This document shows positions 43,527 to 55,254 of a stretch of DNA of 64,000 nt, one piece after another. The notes beneath the pieces are model-generated. The model searched no databases, had not been told where the DNA came from, and was given only the letters and a program-made list of their open reading frames with translations. Source of the stretch: Sequoia sempervirens (lineage: Eukaryota; Streptophyta; Pinopsida; Cupressales; Cupressaceae); assembly GCA_007258455.2 (NCBI GenBank), contig VDFB02358134.1, positions 216,365,565-216,429,564 on the forward strand. Reading direction: 5' to 3'. A program made the position numbers and the translations under genes. Every line of letters begins with the position of its first letter. The stretch's first letter is position 1.

Positions 43527-43907
43527 GGCCCCCGAGGCCCATTTTTCCTAGAGTTTGTGGCTCCCTGGTTTCTCCTGAATTTACCCCACTTAGATAGGGA
43601 AAAACTCAAGAGGGGGCATATAGTCACCTCTTCACCATTTTTTTCTTTTGAATCATCAAATTTTTATTGACCATGATTCTTCTCGTCATTGTAGCTTCTT
43701 TCAATTTTTTGAAATTGACTTAAAATAAAGTTTTGCAGAGTATAATTTCATGCAATTTTTCACAACCAGTCTTGGACTTCTTGTTGAGTTTAGTTGCTAG
43801 GGGCACCTTTGGTACCAGCTGGATCGACCGCGGTAACCTCTGTGATACCTTCTTTTTGCATGAAAATCCATAAAATTCCAAAGTGTGGGTGAAACTTTCC
43901 CTTTTCT

Positions 43908-43961
43908 ACTTTAGTGTGGCTATTTTTTCCCAAAATTGAGCCCACTAAAGTGGGGGAAAAA
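43908..43961 (+). promoter_or_regulatory. Polypurine tract of element C, preceded by an imperfect hairpin
   Basis: TAAAGTGGGGGAAAAA (43946-43961) is followed by the LTR start TGTAATGTCAC. Just upstream ACTTTAGTGTGGCT (43908-43921) pairs with AGCCCACTAAAGT (43939-43951), overlapping the tract. A second G-run, AAGAGGGGG (43608-43616), lies 340 bp upstream. Confidence 0.75.
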
Positions 43962-45205
43962 TGTAATGTCACAAAATTGTACCTAGGGGCAATTCCACAT
44001 TTTAGCACTTTGCCTAGCATTTATGATGCCTAAATGCATTAATGGCAAAAATCCCATGGGTCAAAATTTCATGTTTTTGGCCCCATGTGGACCAATGGCA
44101 AAGCAATAATAGCGTGATGACACATTTCTCAAAAGTTTATGCTTTGGACGCCTGCGCGGCGCGCAGATGTCTGTGCGGTGCGCTAGTGTCCTGGCGGTTT
44201 TCCAAGTTTGAAATGGGAAATCTTGAATCTTGACTCTTGACACGTGTCTCAATAGTCAAATTTTTGGGTGTATTGGCTCTTTGCCGCCCTTGCATACAAC
44301 AAAACCTCTCATTTTCTCTCATTTTGAGGGTTCATTCATTCAATCAAGCTTTTCTCTCCAACTTCACTCTTGAATCTCTTTCAATCTTGACAACAACACT
44401 TCTACAAGTGAAGCTCTGTCGGATTGAGGTCCCTCCAACAACCAAATCTCTCTAGCAAGCATTCAACGATGCATTCATGTGTGCAAGAGGGGGTCGAGGC
44501 CTGTTGGTAATGCTCTCTCACTCTTTTCTATTTGCAAATAGATTAGATCTCTTTGTTCATTTACTGCTTGGTGGTGCGGGTTCTACTCCTAAAGTGGGTT
44601 TTGCTTTCACCATCGCCTTTGTCCATTTCGGTTACACTCTCTTTCTATTTGGCTATTCATGGAGGTGGGAACACCAAAGTGGGGGTCTGACTGTAGAAAT
44701 CCTTATATAGCCCCAACATTTTCCCCTCGTTCATCTTCTGTGTGGGTTACAAAGAAGGGCTTGGAGAGAAGACTCGAGCATTAGGTTGAGAGTAATTTTT
44801 CTCCAACTTCTCCTTGTACTTTCTCATAGTTTATGTTCTCTATTTTATTATTCTGTTAAATAGACCTCAAATCTAGGTTAAAAAGTGAAACTTCGTTTCG
44901 CCTGCCTAAGTTCCTGAGCTCCCTGTTGCTCAGGACATCACGTGCCATTTGGCTACCAGCACACCACTCTAGCATCTTGAATCTGCGCTACCATCCTTTG
45001 GCCGAGAACTCCTTTGTCAGAGGTAGAAATCTAGAAGTTTCACTCTCCCTAGACTTGAAGTAGTCCTTTTTGATAATTAGTTTGCATTCACTCTCTTTGC
45101 AATTTCTTCATCCCACTTATGTTGAGGTGGATAAGGGCAGTTCATTCCTTGGGATTCTCTTGAGAATGAAGAGACTCGTGTGCAGTGAATCCCCCTTATC
45201 TCACA
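43962..45205 (+). repeat. 3' LTR of element C, 1244 bp
   Basis: Starts TGTAATGTCACAAAATTG after the polypurine tract and ends CCCCCTTATCTCACA. A TATA box (CTTATATAGCC, 44702-44711) marks a probable transcription start. A CpG-rich patch (44148-44197) contains two 19-bp repeats, CTGCGCGGCGCGCAGATGT and CTGTGCGGTGCGCTAGTGT. The following bases (ATTCT) would be the target duplication, but the matching left side is missing. Confidence 0.85.
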
Positions 45206-45732
45206 ATTCTATCGGGCCTTCACCAACACATTGTTCTACTAGAATACCAAGCAAAACATTGTTACTTACAACTTTCACTATAAAAGGAATTGTGACTTGA
45301 AATCTTGGATATAGCACCTTCACATTGATCTTGAGATAACTTCTAAACCACAAGGTTGGACCTTGTACTACAAAGGGATGTAGACCAAAATATCATGACT
45401 ATCACAAAGTGTACACTATAAATGCCTTAGCCAATCTTTTTCCACTTATCTCCATGTGTGGTACACAAAAAATGAATGATATCAGTGTAGGAACACTTAA
45501 AAACACATTGGGACATATGTACCCACCTCTGCATCACACATAGACATTGGTCTAATCCATATACCACAAATTTTGTCCAACACCAACCTATCAATCTTTG
45601 CATTCCATAAATCTCCATAGCACTTTCCACTATCTCAATTCACTTGCTATGTGTGTGCACTAGGACCACAAGTTGATATCAATGACAACATAAATGGATT
45701 TGACATCAATTCAACAACACATATTGCCAACA
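45206..45732 (-). repeat. Partial copia LTR, minus strand, cut by element C
   Basis: Minus strand begins TGTTGGCAATATGTGTTG at 45732 and has GTTGTCATTGATATCAACTT, close to the GTTGTCATTGATGTCAAC block of the copia LTRs at 23852 and 33069. It stops at the end of C's 3' LTR. The remainder was not identified on the left side of C. Confidence 0.55.
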
Positions 45733-45924
45733 TGCCTTCTATCTATATTGATTTCAACTTAGTGACACTTCCATATATTTACCCCTAACAAATAGATCAT
45801 CACTTATTTTGATGGTTCATTTATGTATTAGGGGAAGGGTACTAGTAGCCATTATAACTAGCTTTGTGCACCCTAGGCTGCTAAATGGTATTACAAATTT
45901 CAACATTTTTTTTGGGTTTCTTTG

Positions 45925-46800
45925 TGTAGCATTGTAAATTGTCACCCTTGACAATTTCACACTAGATTTTTCTCCCTCCTATGTGCTTAGACCTAATTGT
46001 GCTCCTAATTTTCTAAATTATGCATTCCATGGCCCGTTTTATCATTTATCACAAAATCAAATGTGCAAAAGCCAAGTAGACATTTAATATTTTATCCTCG
46101 ATACTATAGATCTTGAAAAAGGGTGCCCTTGTCCCCTCAAAATGGCCTCAAATTTAAATATGTCGGGGTTGACAATTTTTTATTTGAATTTCAAATCCTA
46201 AATATTGGCCATCGAGATTTAGTTTGTGGGAAATTAGATTAATTGCATATAAATACCTAGTCATTTCATCATTTGAAAAAGATGAATTAACAAGCAAGAT
46301 CAAGCAATATTGAAAGAAATTATTGTATTTCAAGAGCAATCAAGAGCAAAATTTGTAGAAGTATTACAACATTTCATCATCATAACATCATGCCAAGTTT
46401 TATATGAGTTTGTTCATGTTTATGCATGCATTTTGTTTGTGAGTACTAATGTTTTTAGATATTCAAGTTTACTCAAGCCAAATTGCAATCAAGCCTTGAA
46501 GGTGATGTGCATGATTTGAGTCCCTCAAGGATATCAAATCTAAGTGGTGAGTTGTAGCGAGTTGTTGATTCATCATTCATTTGTCATTTATCCTCTATCC
46601 CTCAAAATGATAAGCTATTTTTATCATCAATTTTTCCATTGTGGAGGTATAAATACCAACATGGAGTTTGACCAAGGAAAGCTCTTATATGGCACAACCC
46701 TTCCTCTCTCTTTGAATGTGCAAGTTACAAATCTGAAGAAGATCAGAAGAAGATTGAAATCTATTTGTTCATTGATGCATTCAAAACCTACAACTTAACA
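45925..46800 (+). repeat. Diverged LTR related to element G
   Basis: Starts near TGTAGCATTGTAAATTGTC and shares CTCCTAATTTTCTAAATTATG with 55050-55070, GCATATAAATACC (TATA region, near 46247) with GTATAAATACAAGG in G, and GGAGTTTGACCAAGGAAAGC with the G LTR's GGGTATGACCAAGGCAAACC. The 3' end is not clear. No internal element region follows, so it may be a solo LTR. From 46801 to 48370 I see nothing else beyond AT-rich sequence. Confidence 0.5.
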
Positions 46801-48370
46801 ATATACAAAAACTCAATTATCTCAGTAATAGACAAAGACTCGACAATAAGATCTAAAAGGAAGAAGCCATGGACTAGGGACTTGAGAACTATGAAAACAT
46901 ATTTTGGTTTCATATCTCTAGTCTAGGGTGCATTGGGTGCCCTTGTCTAGTCAAATCAAGCTCAAATTCAATTTGCAGGTGCACACATGTTTGCTCTAGT
47001 TATTTATGGTCATTAAATTTGTCTGTCAACTTCCAGATTGTTTGTATTCATATCAGAATAGTGTATTCTCATAATTAGCTAACTGCATCATCGCATTTCA
47101 TCATAATTCAATTTCCACACACACAATCAAAACATAGCAAACAACAAAAAACCAAGGAATTGGAGATCAAGGGTTGGTTGACTCACATTTTAGGTTGTAT
47201 GTTAATATCATGCCCTTGCCCATCTTCAATTCCCTAAGTCTCATGCTTGGAAAGGTGACTAATCCCAATTAGATCTTAGGGTTTCACTTTTCCAACATCA
47301 CACTTTGTATGCAACTTAAGAGCTTATAGCTATTGTTTGGCTTCCAATTAGTTACAATGAACACGAGAGGATTTATTATGTAGACAAAGGTAAAAAAGTG
47401 GTCATTTCAAGGTGACGTTTGATACATATTCTTTATTGCCCCAATAACCATTCACTTTGACCACCACAAAATTTGCACAATTGATCCAATACATATGCAC
47501 AAATGCCCTAGTAATTGTGCGCTATTGGTACCAATAAAGTTGCACAACTCCTCCAATTAAGTAAAAAAAAATAACTACTAGGTATACAAGTGGAAAACTA
47601 TTGGTACATTTGGAATTTTTTAGTGGGCTTTTAATTAACATGTATAAAAGAATGATTATTAGAACACTAGCGATAATTGGGACCTTTCCCCTACTCAAGG
47701 TCGATATAGTTCAATCTCTAGAAATGTGGGCTTGATCTGAAAATTCAAAATGATCAAAACCTTAAGAGTGTTTGGATGTATATCTATAGAAAATATAATT
47801 TTTTTTATATGAAACTAGAGTGTCAAGATTCTAGCTAGATTACAATATAATGATACCCATAAGTTGGGTAGTGATTACATGTAAACTATCTTTCTTTCAT
47901 TGTGCACTAGCCTTTTATTCAAAAGAAGATTGAAAAGCAATAATTATAGACAAATTTTTGAACATATTGTAATGACAATGATTATTTATTAGCAAGATTT
48001 ACTATTATTTCTATTATGTAAAGAATAATTAAAGTTTCACTACAAATATTAAGCACATCTCTAATAGTTTAATTATTGCTACAATTCTCATTCACAATAG
48101 AAAATAATCAATTTACAAAGATGTTCTAATGAGGAATCACTTATTAGTCATTATCTAATTCTTTAGAAAATATAAAACTGCAAGACAAGTACTTGCCACT
48201 ATGTGAAACTTATAAATTGATTATTAATCTTTAAGATATTGTTTGATATTTATACCCTAGAACTTGGAGAACACATTTAAAATACTTCAAAGAAAATTAT
48301 AACAATTTAATATTTGTAGCTTTAATTGTAAGCTATTAACTTAGTTTGACTAATATGAACAAACTACTAA

Positions 48371-48575
48371 TTTTTTTTATTTTTTTTTACTAAGAGGAAT
48401 AGAGAATTCAGCTCAACGACCTAGAGCTTAGCTTTTTACAGGGTGAGCCCCCTTATAACCTCTCGACTGATGTACAACGAACCCTCATCCACACCGTAGG
48501 AAAATTAGGAGTTGAACCCATGAACTGGACTACCTAAAATGACAGTCGAGACCAAATGAACTAACCTCAAGAATC
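48371..48575 (-). mobile_element. tRNA-derived SINE
   Basis: Minus strand: an RNA polymerase III A box (TAGTTCATTTG, 48563-48553) is followed 35 nt later by a B box (GGTTCAACTCC, 48518-48508), then about 120 bp of body and an A-rich tail (48388-48371). Box order, spacing and tail are those of a tRNA-type SINE. I could not find a clear target duplication. From 48576 to 49394 nothing is assignable. Confidence 0.65.
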
Positions 48576-49394
48576 TAAGAGACTAGGGGAGAGGACCCAG
48601 TAGTTGTGCACCCTAACTTCACACTTCTAATTATCCTACATGGAAATTTCAAATCACTCCCAATTTTTTACAGCAACTTACTTGGCAAGTCCCCTGCTTA
48701 TAACTTTCGTTTTAGGGCCACATCATCAAATATGATGCCACATCAACATGCTTTTTGTCAAGGTGTCCAAAAAATCCCAAAAAAAAAAGAGACCAATACT
48801 TGTGCATTCACAGCATGGACAGTTGAGCACTGATGTGGCATCACATGATTGGTTGCTTTTTAGATCAAATGAATACATTTTGGTTAATTATGGGTAGTCA
48901 AGTCACAACTATTGGGCATTATATAAACAACTACTATCACAACTAGTGGGCGTTATATAAATAACTACTATCACAACTAAACTATTAGATCCTCTTCACT
49001 AATTTGTTTTTACTTTGTTCTTCAAATTTCTTATAAACTTAATACTTTTAAAAATTGAAATTATGAACTAAGGACCCATGACTATAACTTTAACCCTTTG
49101 TCCTAATACCCTTTGTCCTAATACAATGTCTCAGCATCCTATCAAAATATTATAGTACAAAAGTTAGATTACAATATAATATAATATAAAAAACAAATCC
49201 AGAGTTTTAGAGGACACCTAATAAAATGGATTCGGTACCGACTGCCAAGCCTGAGCTATGCCTATGGTAATAGTCCATAGTGTCTGCATTATTATCATCA
49301 TTCCCCATTACCCATTGTACGGAATTCTGGAGAAATTAGTAGCATATGCTCATATTTAAAAACTGAAAAAGAGTTTGGATAATTGGAGACCTTT

Positions 49395-49800
49395 AATTTC
49401 TCGTTTCAGACAATAAAGGCAATGCAGAAGGTACTGAAAATGATATCACCACCATTTTTGTGACAGATGGTAGCTCACGATTAGAAGAGACAGAAGAGAA
49501 TCTGGAATTGTGTGGGAATGCTTGATTTGATGTGGGTATTGCTGCCCTGATATTGACTGCTTCCAAACTCATACAAAACATTTAGCACGGCTCATGACTG
49601 ACAAATGCACTGCCGGTTTCTGCACAGGTAGATAGGAATAGGATGATAATATATTTCTCCTGCTAACCCATTGGCTGGCTGTGGGTTAAAAACTGATGAT
49701 GTATTAGTTCCAAACAATAAGGCACTGCAAGCTGTCGGGAAGGAATGTACGGCTTACTCTTTTTGCTTATTGGAGCTCTTCTGATTGCCTCACATGGAAG
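49395..49800. repeat. Dispersed duplicate, copy 2
   Basis: Partner of 27023-27420, same orientation. On minus it has a 62-codon ORF (SLEAVNIRAAIPTSNQAFPH at 49393-49581) whose frame is broken in the other copy. This could be an old exon or chance. From 49801 to 50320 there is only AT-rich sequence and CAG/GCT-rich bits. Confidence 0.75.
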
Positions 49801-50320
49801 ATCAAATCTCAAATTATTAAAGAATAGGAAAGGAATAGCCTACCCCTCTGTCGTCAAAATGTTTTTAGAGGTGTGGGTGGTTTTTTTTTTTTTTTAAAAA
49901 TAAATAATTGGATAAAGAAGAAAAAAAATCAATTTACATCAGTGAGAATACATTGTCAAACAGGGCACCATTAGGTCATACACAAGTAGCAAGACAAGCT
50001 GCTACAGCAGCAACAAAAATAACAATACCAGCCCATCATTATATAAAATAGAGAAGGTAAAACATGCTGCTACAGCTGTAATAATAAATGCAGCTCTACA
50101 ATAGCAAAGTGTGCTGTTACAGCAGCAGTAGCTCCAACAAATGCAATAAGAATCTCTCTTCAAAGAAGATATACAACACCACTCATAACCAAAACTTAAA
50201 CCATTAGTCAACAGCCATTTAGAAGGAGGTCTAAGCAGCTCAACGTCCAAAGGGCAGAATACTCTCCATAGCCTCCAAGAAGCAGCCTCCTTAGCAAGAT
50301 GCCTATCCATCAACAAACTG

Positions 50321-50517
50321 TAACTGTGCTTGAACATTGTAGATAGATATTTTAAGATCATTGTTAGTTTCTAAATAATACTGGAGCATAGCAATCAAAT
50401 TTGTAACTTGTAAAGAGAGATTCCAGCAAATTATTTGAACTTCAACTTTAAGAGGCTGAGAGATATTTTGTAATTGTGCTTGAATATTGTAGATAGATAT
50501 TTTAAGATCATTGTTAG
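50321..50517. repeat. Two 47-bp direct repeats, 150 bp apart
   Basis: TAACTGTGCTTGAACATTGT and what follows (50321-50367) recurs at 50471-50517 with two or three differences; the core AGATAGATATTTTAAGATCA is identical. The intervening 100 bp is not repeated. From 50518 to 51240 there is no feature I can support. Confidence 0.8.
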
Positions 50518-51239
50518 GTGTGGTTTTGAAATCCCTGTGAGTGTTGTTCTTCTATTCCATGACAATGATGTAATGGTTGGAGCAAAAGATTAAAAGTAAG
50601 TTAATTGTTTGTTTTATAGGATTTTTCATTAGGTTAAATTACTAATGACTTCCACTTTAATTATAAATATGTACTTTTAGTATTCACATAAGTGGAAATA
50701 TCATCATGACGAGAAACATAGGAAAGAGAACCTCCTCACAACTAATGAGAGAGTACACACATTTCATTATCAACACCAATGATGGGCAATAATGGAAATA
50801 ATTAATGTCCATACTAAAGTTCATACCCAACACATTCAAGCCTGTGACAACTCAACTATGCCTCACCAAAGATTGATTAAGCTCACTTTAGGGGATGATC
50901 GTACAATAGTGGGCATCCTCATTTTGACCTAAAATCACATCCTTTTTGGAAAAAAAAACAATGATTTTAGTGTAGAAGAGTTCCATCTAAGGGGGTTTGA
51001 TTGAAGGGGTTTAGATGACAAAACCCCTAACAAAGTCTCCTTCATACCTATCAAAATACTAACAAAAAATATAGTTTTGCTTCACCTTTTGGGAGACCAA
51101 ATGAAGTTATTTGGAATTACAATTTTGTAAGTGTGTAGCTCTTAGTCTTATCTTTCCATAAAATATAATAAGCATTATATATTTTTTAATATTATACACA
51201 TTTTTTATTTATAATGAATGTAGGTCCATTATGAGCAAT

Positions 51240-52620
51240 CAATGAAAATCTTATAAAAGACTTAAAACCATCATATCTATACAAATGGAAACCATGATCC
51301 ACAATCTTTAAAGCAATCACAACTTCTAGATTTTGTAACTCTCTAATTACCCCATAATGTGGTGAGAATTCCTCTATTTTCTATCACTGGAATGAAATTT
51401 TATTGATGGAAAGAAGATTTCTAAATATATCAATAGCATAGAGGACATCATTGGTGAACCCATCAAACAACTAAAATAGATGCCAAATTCAAAAACTATA
51501 ATCCATAAAGAATTGTCACTGGTATTATTTGAAGTGATACTACTGGAAAGATTAGTGAGAATCTCATCAGGATGTGTCATGTGATGTCAAGCACTTGAAT
51601 AAAATGTCCAATTGTTTGAAGGTGCAACTAAAGCCCTAGCGAAAAGAGCTCACTCTTTATGAGTTGAAGATGGTGAAGGAATATAAAATTTGTGCCAAGA
51701 CATGGCTTCCCCCAATACCTCCAATCTCAGATTCCAACACCTAGATTTAAAATGGCCAATTTTCAAAAAGTTACAAACAATGTCACTAAATTTTTGCTTT
51801 GCCTTGGAGGTAGAGTCACTTGAATTAGAAGCCTGGGAAGGTTCAATATATTTAATCTTGTTCTTCTTTGTCTTGGAGGGAGACTCACTTGATTGAGTGG
51901 ATTATATCCTAGAATTAGGTTCTTATTTAGGTTTACCTTTTCCCTTGGAAGATTGAGCAAACAAGGCTTGACTTTTGGAACTAGGGAGGATATCCAATTG
52001 GGAAAGTCTGAATTATTCCCTAGTAAGATGCTAAAAAAATAGCTCAAAGTGGGTATATTAAAATATCTTCCTAAGGTACTTATAGTGGAATAGAAGATGG
52101 AAGAGGAAACCTAGAAATGACCTTTTAACTTTGAAAAAAATATAAATATGCTATTTGATCTATTATTTCCTCAACACAACCCTTCAATTGTGAAAAAAGT
52201 GACTTGGACTTGGAGAGAATATACTCAAAGGAGGGATGATCATCAGGTACAAGAGAAGACAAATATACTTCTAATTACAATAATTTGAATTCATTAACCT
52301 TTCAAAACAACTCATGGAACTTATCTCAAGCCTATCTTGGTGTAGTACAATCCATAATTTTAAAGAGAAAATTATAAAAAATAGACAATCTAATAAGCCC
52401 CATTACTTCATCAAGTTTATTTGTATAGGTAAATTTATCATATTTCTTAGTGAAATGTGGTGGTGTTTCAAGTAAAATTTTCCACAAACACTTACATTAC
52501 AATAGTTTCTTGATCTTTATTTTCCACATATGATAGTTGTGTGAAATTACAAGATCAATAAATTTAGTTTTAACCATAAAGGCATAGTCACCAACCAAAC
52601 AATTGAAGAAAAAAAAGAAA
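51240..52620 (-). pseudogene. Copia gag and protease relic
   Basis: The minus strand across many stops reads NYHMWKIKIKKLL, KCLWKILLETPPHFTKKYDK, TYTNKLDEVMGLIRLSIFYN, LQLEVYLSSLVPDDHPSFEY, SLFSQLKGCVEEIIDQIAYL: the copia-type gag domain. A decayed zinc-knuckle region follows (KLAILNLGV where relatives read GHFKSKC), then the protease entry SDNSLWIIVFEFGIYF (the DSG is gone). RT is not found left of 51240. It is a different copy from the RT relic to the right, because their order is inconsistent with one element. Confidence 0.75.
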
Positions 52621-53979
52621 TAATGGGCAACTAAATGTGCCTTGTAAACCCCCCAAAAACTATATTATAACTATGTACATGAAAATTGGAGCATACAAGA
52701 ACAAGCTAAAACTATATTAACATATTCAACTCATAATCTAATGTAGCACTCAAATTTTAAAAAAGAGCTAGTAAACATTGATGAGAACAAAATGAAAGCT
52801 CACCAACACCAACCCTTATTTTACCAGGTCTATGAAAGTTGTTCTCAAGATGGTGATATATGAGTGCTCCTACTTGTAGTATAATATTGCATTTCATGGA
52901 GTTCTGAAAATGGCATGGGTTGAGGACAATTTATAAATGTTTGACTATAGGATTGGATGGCTAGGATTAAAATTAGAGATCAAAGGCTCAAATTGGTTGA
53001 AACCCTTGTAGAGATGAGAGGAGGACAAGGGTCCTTGCTCGAATGGTGGATGGAGAAGAGCCCAACATTAAAGGGGAAAATACGATGAATAATCCCCTTG
53101 AATAAAGTGGAGAGATGATAAGGAAAAGGGGTACTTTGGAGTGCTCTAGGGGGAATTGACAAGTCCTTAAAAGGAAGCAAGGTATGCAAAAATTCTTCCT
53201 ACATTAACATGATGAGGAGATTGTTGTGCAAATTTTAATATTTTAACAATTATAAAAAGTAGAAACACAATTAAATGGAAAATAAATAATGTATACCATA
53301 ACACATGTGCATGTAGTGAAAATAGTTTCGAGAGAAAAACCCCACACTCTAAAGAAGCTCAATGTGTTATTTAGTAAACGATGATTACAATGAACTTGTA
53401 GAGAAAACCCTTATAGAGGAGTATCACCAACCAAATATCTAGAGTAATTGTTATAGACTACTAGTATCTAAAAATCTCTACACTCAACCTCCATCTCAAG
53501 AACCTAATATATAAAAGATACAAAACCCAAAGCCATCAAATGGTAATTAGAAACCCATGAGCTAAAACCACCCAAAAGTGGTTCCCCCATTATCCTCCAA
53601 TCAAATATTCCATATGATGGTTCATAACACACATCATAAGTTGGTTAATAGTTGTAACTCTCATTCATAACTCTTTTATGCATCCAACACATTTTTACAT
53701 CTTCTATGTAAAATTTCAAAGGCCATAATTTTTGATCTAGTGGATTGATTGGGATCCTTTTTAGAAAATTGAAGTACTCAAAGATATCAATGAAATATGC
53801 ACCCCAATAGAAAATTTTGAGCAAATGATAATTTTTTATTTTTTCTAAAAAATAACCCTATAGACCGTAAATTGATTTTTTTCATTTTATATCGCAAAAA
53901 TACACTTTTTGTAATCTTAAAATTAGGAGCAAGGTTGAGAAAAATTTCCCAACTTTCTTCCACTTTTCAAACACCTTGA
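52621..53979. other. Probable LTR-derived sequence between two copia relics
   Basis: No coding motifs. The segment 53230-53560 has the AT-rich, LTR-like look of other conifer-type copia termini (TAATATATAAAAGATACAAA near 53505 reads as a TATA-like stretch), but I could not define ends. The 69-aa minus ORF at 52980-53189 has no support. Confidence 0.35.
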
Positions 53980-54995
53980 AAGAGAAAATAGAGTATCAAC
54001 ACCATTATCTAATTGCTAGGGGTTGAGAGGCTCATAAAATTATAGCACCAACTAAATTTTTCTATGCACATTGAAATTTTTCTAGCATTAGCTCCCATCC
54101 TCTATCATATTCCAAACAAAATAGTATTGAGCATCTATATTCTTTGTCCTTGTATGAAAGGTTGGGTTCTTTTCCTGTACATATGAACTCTAACTATCAC
54201 AAAGAATCATTATGGTTCATTCCTCTAGCCCAACATCTAAGCACAATCATTTAAATAATATAGCTTCCTTACAAGCATGTGTTGCTGCCATATACTCTAC
54301 TTTTATAATGGAGAAGGAAACCATGGCTTTTTTCTTACTCATCCAAATATTACACCACCAAACATGGTCAAAACATATCCACTAGTGGATGTTTTGTCGT
54401 CAATATCTCTAGACCAATCTAAATCCATAAATCCATGAATATAAATAATTGTTTCATCTCTTATATGATAACCATGATATCATAAGGGATAGTCAAAGGT
54501 ATCCTACAAATACCTAAATATCCTCTTCACTACATCCTAAAGTACTCTTCCAAGATTAGCCATAAATTGGATAAGGATTCCCACTACTTGAGCAAGGTCT
54601 AGTCTTGTACAAACCATACCATACATAAAAATATTGAATACACTAGCATAAGGTAATTTTATCACATCCTCCATCTCAATAGGATAAATTAGACACTACT
54701 TCATAGATAACGTTGTCCCCATTGTAACAGAAACACAAAGTGACTAGTAGTAGATGACATGTTTATAAACCTCTCCAACATTGAGCTTGAACATACTTAA
54801 TTTGGCCCAACCAAAGCTTTCTATTCACTCTATCTCTTTTGATCTCTATCCCCAAGATGAAGTTAGCTACCCTTAATCTTGTATCTTAAACTATGTTAAA
54901 AATTGAGACTTCAAATCACAAATCAAGTCTTTCCCACTCCCCAAAAATAATATATCATCAACATATAACATAATTGCAATGTAGAAAATGGTATA
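53980..54995 (-). pseudogene. Copia RT and RNase H relic
   Basis: Minus strand: YVDDIIFGEWERLDL (RT active site YVDD), NFILGIEIKRDRVNRKLWLG, then the RT end, then GFMDLDWSRDIDDKTSTSGY, VLTMFGGVIWMSKKKAMVSF, SIIKVEYMAATHACKEAI: copia RNase H, with KNIDAQYYFVWNMIEDGS after it. Frames shift repeatedly. There is no integrase part in reach: sequence right of 54995 belongs to an LTR-like fragment. Confidence 0.8.
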
Positions 54996-54997
54996 CC

Positions 54998-55224
54998 TTA
55001 ACAATTTCACATTATATTTTGTCCCCCTAATTTATTGGACTTAATTAAGCTCCTAGATTTCTAAATTATGTATTCCAAAGCCTAACTTTTACCATTTTTT
55101 GAAGAAGGAAAAGCATTAAAAAAATGCATCCAATCATTAAATTGTCCTGGACTTTGAGTGTCCTGGAAATTTGGGCCAAGATCAAATCGCCCATGGGCGA
55201 CTGAGTCCCTTTTCTTAGTCAGGA
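54998..55224 (+). repeat. Fragment of a G-type LTR between copia relic and element F
   Basis: Shares AACAATTTCACA, a GGACTTAATTAAGCTCCTA-like block and TTTCTAAATTATG with the LTR-like sequence at 45950-46030, and GGGCGACTGAGTCC and TCAGGACCCA with the repeated GGACCCATTCGCC motifs in element G. Confidence 0.5.
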
Positions 55225-55254
55225 CCCAAATTTAATTACGTTGTTGGTGACATT

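Larger units (their letters stand above)
34548..45205 (+). mobile_element. Element C: Tat-type retrotransposon with antisense plant-mobile-domain ORF
   Basis: Components: truncated 5' LTR (34548-34963), primer site, short gag remnant, protease, G-patch, RT, RNase H, second RNase H, integrase (stop 40398-40400), an AT-rich spacer, a minus-strand PMD pseudogene (40874-43478), polypurine tract and full 3' LTR (43962-45205). The two LTR copies match over their last 410 bp with scattered differences. No target duplication can be checked because the 5' end is truncated. Confidence 0.9.

Noticed and set aside
45206..45228. Reverse complement TTGGTGAAGGCCCGAT just after element C, like a primer site
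   Set aside because: Wrong strand and position for C, and no LTR end beside it; probably chance.
50002..50361. 119-codon minus-strand ORF with Cys- and Leu-rich end
   Set aside because: Driven by GCTGTTACAGCAGCAG-like low-complexity sequence; no family motif and no upstream signal.
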